In this document: in pieces, positions 60,097-63,232 of the stretch | How the letters are laid out: each line of letters begins with the position of its first letter | Position numbering within the stretch: position 1 is the stretch's first letter | Assembly (NCBI GenBank): GCA_002344125.1 | Contig: DDTQ01000013.1 | Span: 1 to 63,232 of the forward strand | DNA length: 63,232 nucleotides | From: Ignavibacteria bacterium UBA2360 | GTDB lineage: Bacteria > Bacteroidota > Ignavibacteria > Tepidaquicellales > OLB5 | Reading direction: 5' to 3' | Notes under the pieces: generated by a model | What the model saw: only the letters and a program-made list of their open reading frames with translations | What the model was told of the DNA's origin: nothing | The model's database searches: none | Program-made: the position numbers and the translations under genes

Positions 60097-61245
60097 ATGG
60101 TTAATCCAATTGATCTGAAATACGACGCCACAGGGCAGAATTTCTTCCAGCTCATTCAGAAGGGAAGACGGGGGAGCCTTAAGATCTATATCGGGCTTGC
60201 CGCCGGGGTTGGTAAAACTTACCGTATGCTGCAGGAAGCACACCAGCTGATGGCCGCAGGAATTGATGCAGCCATTGGATATATTGAAACGCACGGCAGG
60301 GCTGAAACTGAAAAACTTGTTCAGGGAATTCCATTAATACCCCGGAAACAGATCTTTTATAAAGGCAAAGAGCTTGAGGAAATGGATATTGATGCGATAC
60401 TTTTGCGCAGACCCGAAGTTGTGATAGTTGATGAGCTAGCGCATACAAATGCGCCGGGCAGCAGGAATGAAAAACGTTACCAGGATGTTGAAGAATTGCT
60501 GAATAACGGAATTAATGTCATAAGTGCCATTAACATCCAGCATATTGAAAGCCTGAACAACTTAGTTGCCGGTATAACAAAAATTAAGGTGGCTGAAACT
60601 GTTCCCGATAAAATTGTTGGTTTAGCCGATGAAGTAGTGAATATTGATCTCACCGCTGATGAACTGATACAAAGACTGAAAGACGGCAAAATATACAAAA
60701 GTGATAAGATCCAGTCAGCCCTTGCGAATTTTTTCAAGCGCGAACACCTCCTTCAGCTGCGGGAGCTTGCACTCAGGGAAGTTGCCAACGCTGTTGAAAA
60801 GAAGATAAATTCAGAAGTTACTTCTAAGGACAGGGTTCCCGATGAAACTATACTTGTTTGTCTGGGCAGCGACCCTGAAAAAAATGAAAAGCTTATCCGG
60901 AGAAGTGCGAGAATATCTGAGAGGTTTGAACAAAAATGGTTCACGCTTTATGTAGATACACCTGATAACTCATTCGAAAATATAGACCTGAAGCTTCAGC
61001 GCTACCTGATAAATAATTTTAAGATGGCAACAGAAATGGGAGGTATCAGTGAGAAGGTAAGTGCGCCTGATGTAATAACAGGTATAATTGAGTTTGCCAA
61101 TGAAAAGAATATCACTAAAATTGTTCTTGGTAAACCTGCCAAAAAAGGATACCTGAAAAAAATTATCACTACGCCGATTGTTGATAAACTCATTGAAGCG
61201 GTTTCCAAGGAAGAACGGGATTATGATATTGAAATTATTGCTTAA
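60097..61245 (+). CDS. KdpD N-terminal sensor domain plus USP domain, without kinase
   Basis: A 382-residue cytoplasmic protein corresponding to the N-terminal half of KdpD. The KdpD domain (~25-235) has Walker A GLAAGVGKT near 33-41, a Walker B VVIVDELAHTNAPGS and the KdpD-type NIQHIESLNN. A universal-stress-type (USP) domain (~245-378) follows with ETILVCLGSDPEKNEKLIRRSARISERF. The DUF4118 membrane block, GAF and histidine-kinase core of full-length KdpD are absent; a separate histidine kinase starts 16 bp later. This protein would sense K+ or c-di-AMP and signal through that kinase; such split KdpDs are known in some lineages. Confidence 0.9.
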   Translation: MVNPIDLKYDATGQNFFQLIQKGRRGSLKIYIGLAAGVGKTYRMLQEAHQLMAAGIDAAIGYIETHGRAETEKLVQGIPLIPRKQIFYKGKELEEMDIDAILLRRPEVVIVDELAHTNAPGSRNEKRYQDVEELLNNGINVISAINIQHIESLNNLVAGITKIKVAETVPDKIVGLADEVVNIDLTADELIQRLKDGKIYKSDKIQSALANFFKREHLLQLRELALREVANAVEKKINSEVTSKDRVPDETILVCLGSDPEKNEKLIRRSARISERFEQKWFTLYVDTPDNSFENIDLKLQRYLINNFKMATEMGGISEKVSAPDVITGIIEFANEKNITKIVLGKPAKKGYLKKIITTPIVDKLIEAVSKEERDYDIEIIA

Positions 61246-61260
61246 AATATAATTCAAGTT

Positions 61261-63096
61261 ATGAAAATTAAGCTGAAAACTCTTTTTCTGCTGGGATATT
61301 TGCTGATGGGAGCAGTTGTTCTGCTTCTGGGTTTCACCGGCATATATTTTATTGAAAAACTTTCCAATACGCCTGATAAAATATTAAAGGATAATTACGG
61401 TAGTATAATAGCAGCTCAAAATATGATCGATGAGCTTGATAACATGGATAATGCAATTATTATCTATGTTTCGGGCAAGCCGGATAAAAATTTGGCGGAT
61501 TCATTATTTACTTCGGCAAGAGATAACTATTTTTTTAATCTGAAAAAATGCGAAAGCAATATTACCGAGCCCGGCGAAACAGATCTAACGGCTGATATCA
61601 GAAAAAAAACCGAACATTACATCTGGTCATATGAGCAGAACAGGTCGTCTCTTAATAACATTTTAGCATATGATTCTGTTATTGCCCCCCAGTATACTCT
61701 GCTGAAAAAATCCTGTTATGAACTTCTCAATCTTAATCATAAAGGAATGCTTAACAGGCGCGATGAAACAGTTAAAATTTCCGGGAGCGCCGAGCTGTAT
61801 ATGATGGTAATTTCAGCTTTATCTCTGATTATCGTGCTGATAGCTATTGTCAAAGTACCGTCACTTATTGTAAATCCCGTTAATGAATTCATACGCAAAG
61901 TTGAAGCTATTGCCGAAAAACGATATTCTGAAAGGGTTGGAATTAATTCAGGCAGTGAGCTGGGTAAGCTTGCTCTTTCGTTCAATAATATGGCATCCAG
62001 GCTGGAGGAGTATGAAAAGAGTAATATAGAAATGCTCATTGCCGAAAAGAAACGCGCTGAAGCAATTGTTAAGAGCATGATCGACGGCATAATTGTTCTT
62101 AACGAAAATTATGATGTAATACTTGTAAATAATATCGGTACAGAGCTTCTGGGATTATCTGAATCAGCGCTCATTGGAAAAAATATGCTGGAAGTATCCC
62201 ACACAAACAGTCTTGTAAAGAATATAACTGATGATTTTGCAGGGCATGATAAAGAAAAAGGCAACCTGAATTACATTAGGATTGTATTCCGTGAAAGGGA
62301 GGAATATTTTCTGAAAGAAATTCTTAATGTAACCGATGAAAACATTCCGCAAAAGACCCTGGGTTATATTATAATCTTAAAAAATGTCACTGGATTCAAA
62401 GAACTTGATGAATTAAAAAGCGGCTTTGTGGCAACAGTATCTCACGAACTGCGCACGCCCCTCTCGGCAATGAATATGAGCCTTCGGCTGCTGCAGGATG
62501 AGCGTATTGGCTCAATGAACGATGAGCAGAAGCGAATTACTTCCGCTATGAAGGATGAAGTAAAGAGACTGCTAAAGCTTGTAAATGAACTGCTTGACCT
62601 TTCAAGAATTGAATCAGGAAGCGAAATACTTAAATACAGGGAAGTAAAGGCAGATGAGCTTGTTGATGCCGCGATTACGCCAATGCTGCTGCAATTTGAG
62701 CAGAAGAATATTGAGCTTGTTACCGAAATTGAACCGGATCTTCCGGGATTGAAAGTTGACGCCAACAAAATTGCATGGGTAATGATAAACCTGCTCAATA
62801 ATGCCGTTAGGTATTCAGCTGATAGCGGACAAATAATCCTGAAGGTACGCAAAGATACCGGCAAAGTGATATTTTCTGTGAAGGACCACGGCTCCGGAAT
62901 AGAGCCGCAATACCTGAGCAGGATTTTCGAAAAGTTCGTGCAGGTGAAATCAAGAAATATTGAAAGTATAAATAAAGGTGTGGGCTTGGGACTCGCTATT
63001 TCAAAAGAATTTGTTAATGCCCACGGAGGTGATATCTGGGTGAAGAGTGAAATTGGAGAGGGTAGTGAATTCAGCTTTTCGATTCCGGTAAACTAA
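61261..63096 (+). CDS. Membrane histidine kinase with HAMP and PAS domains, probable partner of the truncated KdpD
   Basis: A 611-residue sensor kinase. TM1 ~7-31, a ~150-residue four-helix periplasmic sensor, TM2 ~180-202, then HAMP (~203-255), PAS (~268-375), dimerisation/phosphoacceptor domain with His395 (VSHELRTPLSAMN), and an HATPase_c domain with the N-box NLLNNAVRYS (~510), DHGSGIEP and GVGLGLAISKEF. It starts 16 bp after the truncated KdpD gene, so it is likely cotranscribed. The likely response regulator is the NtrC-type protein at 53492. Its periplasmic domain resembles chemoreceptor-like four-helix sensors; the signal is unknown. Confidence 0.88.
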   Translation: MKIKLKTLFLLGYLLMGAVVLLLGFTGIYFIEKLSNTPDKILKDNYGSIIAAQNMIDELDNMDNAIIIYVSGKPDKNLADSLFTSARDNYFFNLKKCESNITEPGETDLTADIRKKTEHYIWSYEQNRSSLNNILAYDSVIAPQYTLLKKSCYELLNLNHKGMLNRRDETVKISGSAELYMMVISALSLIIVLIAIVKVPSLIVNPVNEFIRKVEAIAEKRYSERVGINSGSELGKLALSFNNMASRLEEYEKSNIEMLIAEKKRAEAIVKSMIDGIIVLNENYDVILVNNIGTELLGLSESALIGKNMLEVSHTNSLVKNITDDFAGHDKEKGNLNYIRIVFREREEYFLKEILNVTDENIPQKTLGYIIILKNVTGFKELDELKSGFVATVSHELRTPLSAMNMSLRLLQDERIGSMNDEQKRITSAMKDEVKRLLKLVNELLDLSRIESGSEILKYREVKADELVDAAITPMLLQFEQKNIELVTEIEPDLPGLKVDANKIAWVMINLLNNAVRYSADSGQIILKVRKDTGKVIFSVKDHGSGIEPQYLSRIFEKFVQVKSRNIESINKGVGLGLAISKEFVNAHGGDIWVKSEIGEGSEFSFSIPVN

Positions 63097-63128
63097 CTAT
63101 TCCCGCGCTGTGCCTGCCTTCAATCCTC

Positions 63129-63157
63129 GCAAAGTCTCCTGAAAGGGACTCTGCTGA
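63129..63157. repeat. CTCTGC hairpin family, copy 3
   Basis: GCAAAGTC, TCCTGAAAG, GGACTCTGC: shares 20 identical bases (63135-63154) with copy 2 at 53368-53387. Confidence 0.7.
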
Positions 63158-63164
63158 GCTGTAA

Positions 63165-63225
63165 AATTCCCCCTTTAAAAGGGGGACGGGATCTACGGGA
63201 TTAGTAATAATGACAATCGTACATA
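63165..63225. repeat. Direct repeat R2, right flank of the Kdp locus
   Basis: Matches 53250-53310 in the same orientation: AATTCCCCC, loop, GGGGGA then the same ~45 bp with a single mismatch (GATTAG against GATTGG). It runs to within 7 bases of the window edge, so its full extent may be longer. Confidence 0.8.
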
Positions 63226-63232
63226 GGTTGTA

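Overview
The window looks like a chromosomal segment of a free-living Gram-negative bacterium of the Bacteroidota superphylum, most likely an Ignavibacteria-type lineage. The evidence is a secreted protein with a type IX secretion (T9SS) C-terminal sorting domain, an ExbB-ExbD-ExbD cluster, a TonB-dependent receptor with a carboxypeptidase-like regulatory domain, a fused E1 alpha-beta dehydrogenase, an HU-SPOR protein, LPS export genes, and TAnnTTTG promoter boxes of the Bacteroidota type. The assignment rests on family content only. No phage, transposase, CRISPR array or rRNA operon was seen.

Layout. 1-4.1 kb: the start of a membrane-anchored or secreted protein, a T9SS cargo protein and a fused branched-chain/pyruvate dehydrogenase E1. 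4.1-7.7 kb: a hexosephosphate mutase, an orphan OppD-type ATPase and a VapBC-like toxin pair. 7.9-11 kb: a two-gene 2-oxoacid:ferredoxin oxidoreductase and a DinB-like protein. 11.3-20.6 kb: an rRNA methyltransferase, a KdsD-LptC-OstA lipopolysaccharide cluster, HU and an HU-TM-SPOR protein, Lnt and IspF. 20.7-28.5 kb: RadA, a 1352-residue helicase-nuclease, fructose bisphosphatase, a DUF971 gene without a normal start codon and two small exported or membrane proteins. 28.5-37.5 kb: a PDZ-membrane-GAF-PP2C phosphatase, tRNA-Phe and tRNA-Pro, a peptidase-propeller-barrel protein and a TonB-dependent receptor. 37.7-47.5 kb: small metabolic genes, an AI-2E family permease, an orphan OppF-type ATPase, a voltage-gated cation channel, RsmE, a BamA/TamA-like barrel and a DUF2723 protein. 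47.5-53 kb: a hairpin-rich intergenic block, a CADD-like para-aminobenzoate enzyme, a c-type cytochrome lipoprotein with a duplicated tail, adenylate kinase, a STAS protein and ExbB-ExbD-ExbD.

53.2-63.2 kb holds the most interesting system: a rewired Kdp potassium-uptake locus. An NtrC-class sigma-54 activator replaces the usual OmpR-class KdpE. It lies directly upstream of a near-consensus sigma-54 promoter at 54933-54947, with three alternating TTTGAAAC-like sites between the activator stop codon and the promoter. The promoter would drive two tiny membrane proteins (51 and 28 residues), KdpF, KdpA, KdpB and KdpC, and possibly, past a ~140-bp palindromic insertion, a 41-residue membrane protein, a KdpD cut down to its N-terminal and USP domains, and a separate HAMP-PAS histidine kinase. 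The whole locus is bracketed by ~60-bp direct repeats.

Intergenic DNA is rich in short hairpin elements, several of which recur with compensatory changes in their stems. One such element sits at the end of the cytochrome gene, next to a 62-bp duplicate of that gene's tail. Many genes have weak or absent Shine-Dalgarno sequences, so several start sites are inferred from family length and motifs.
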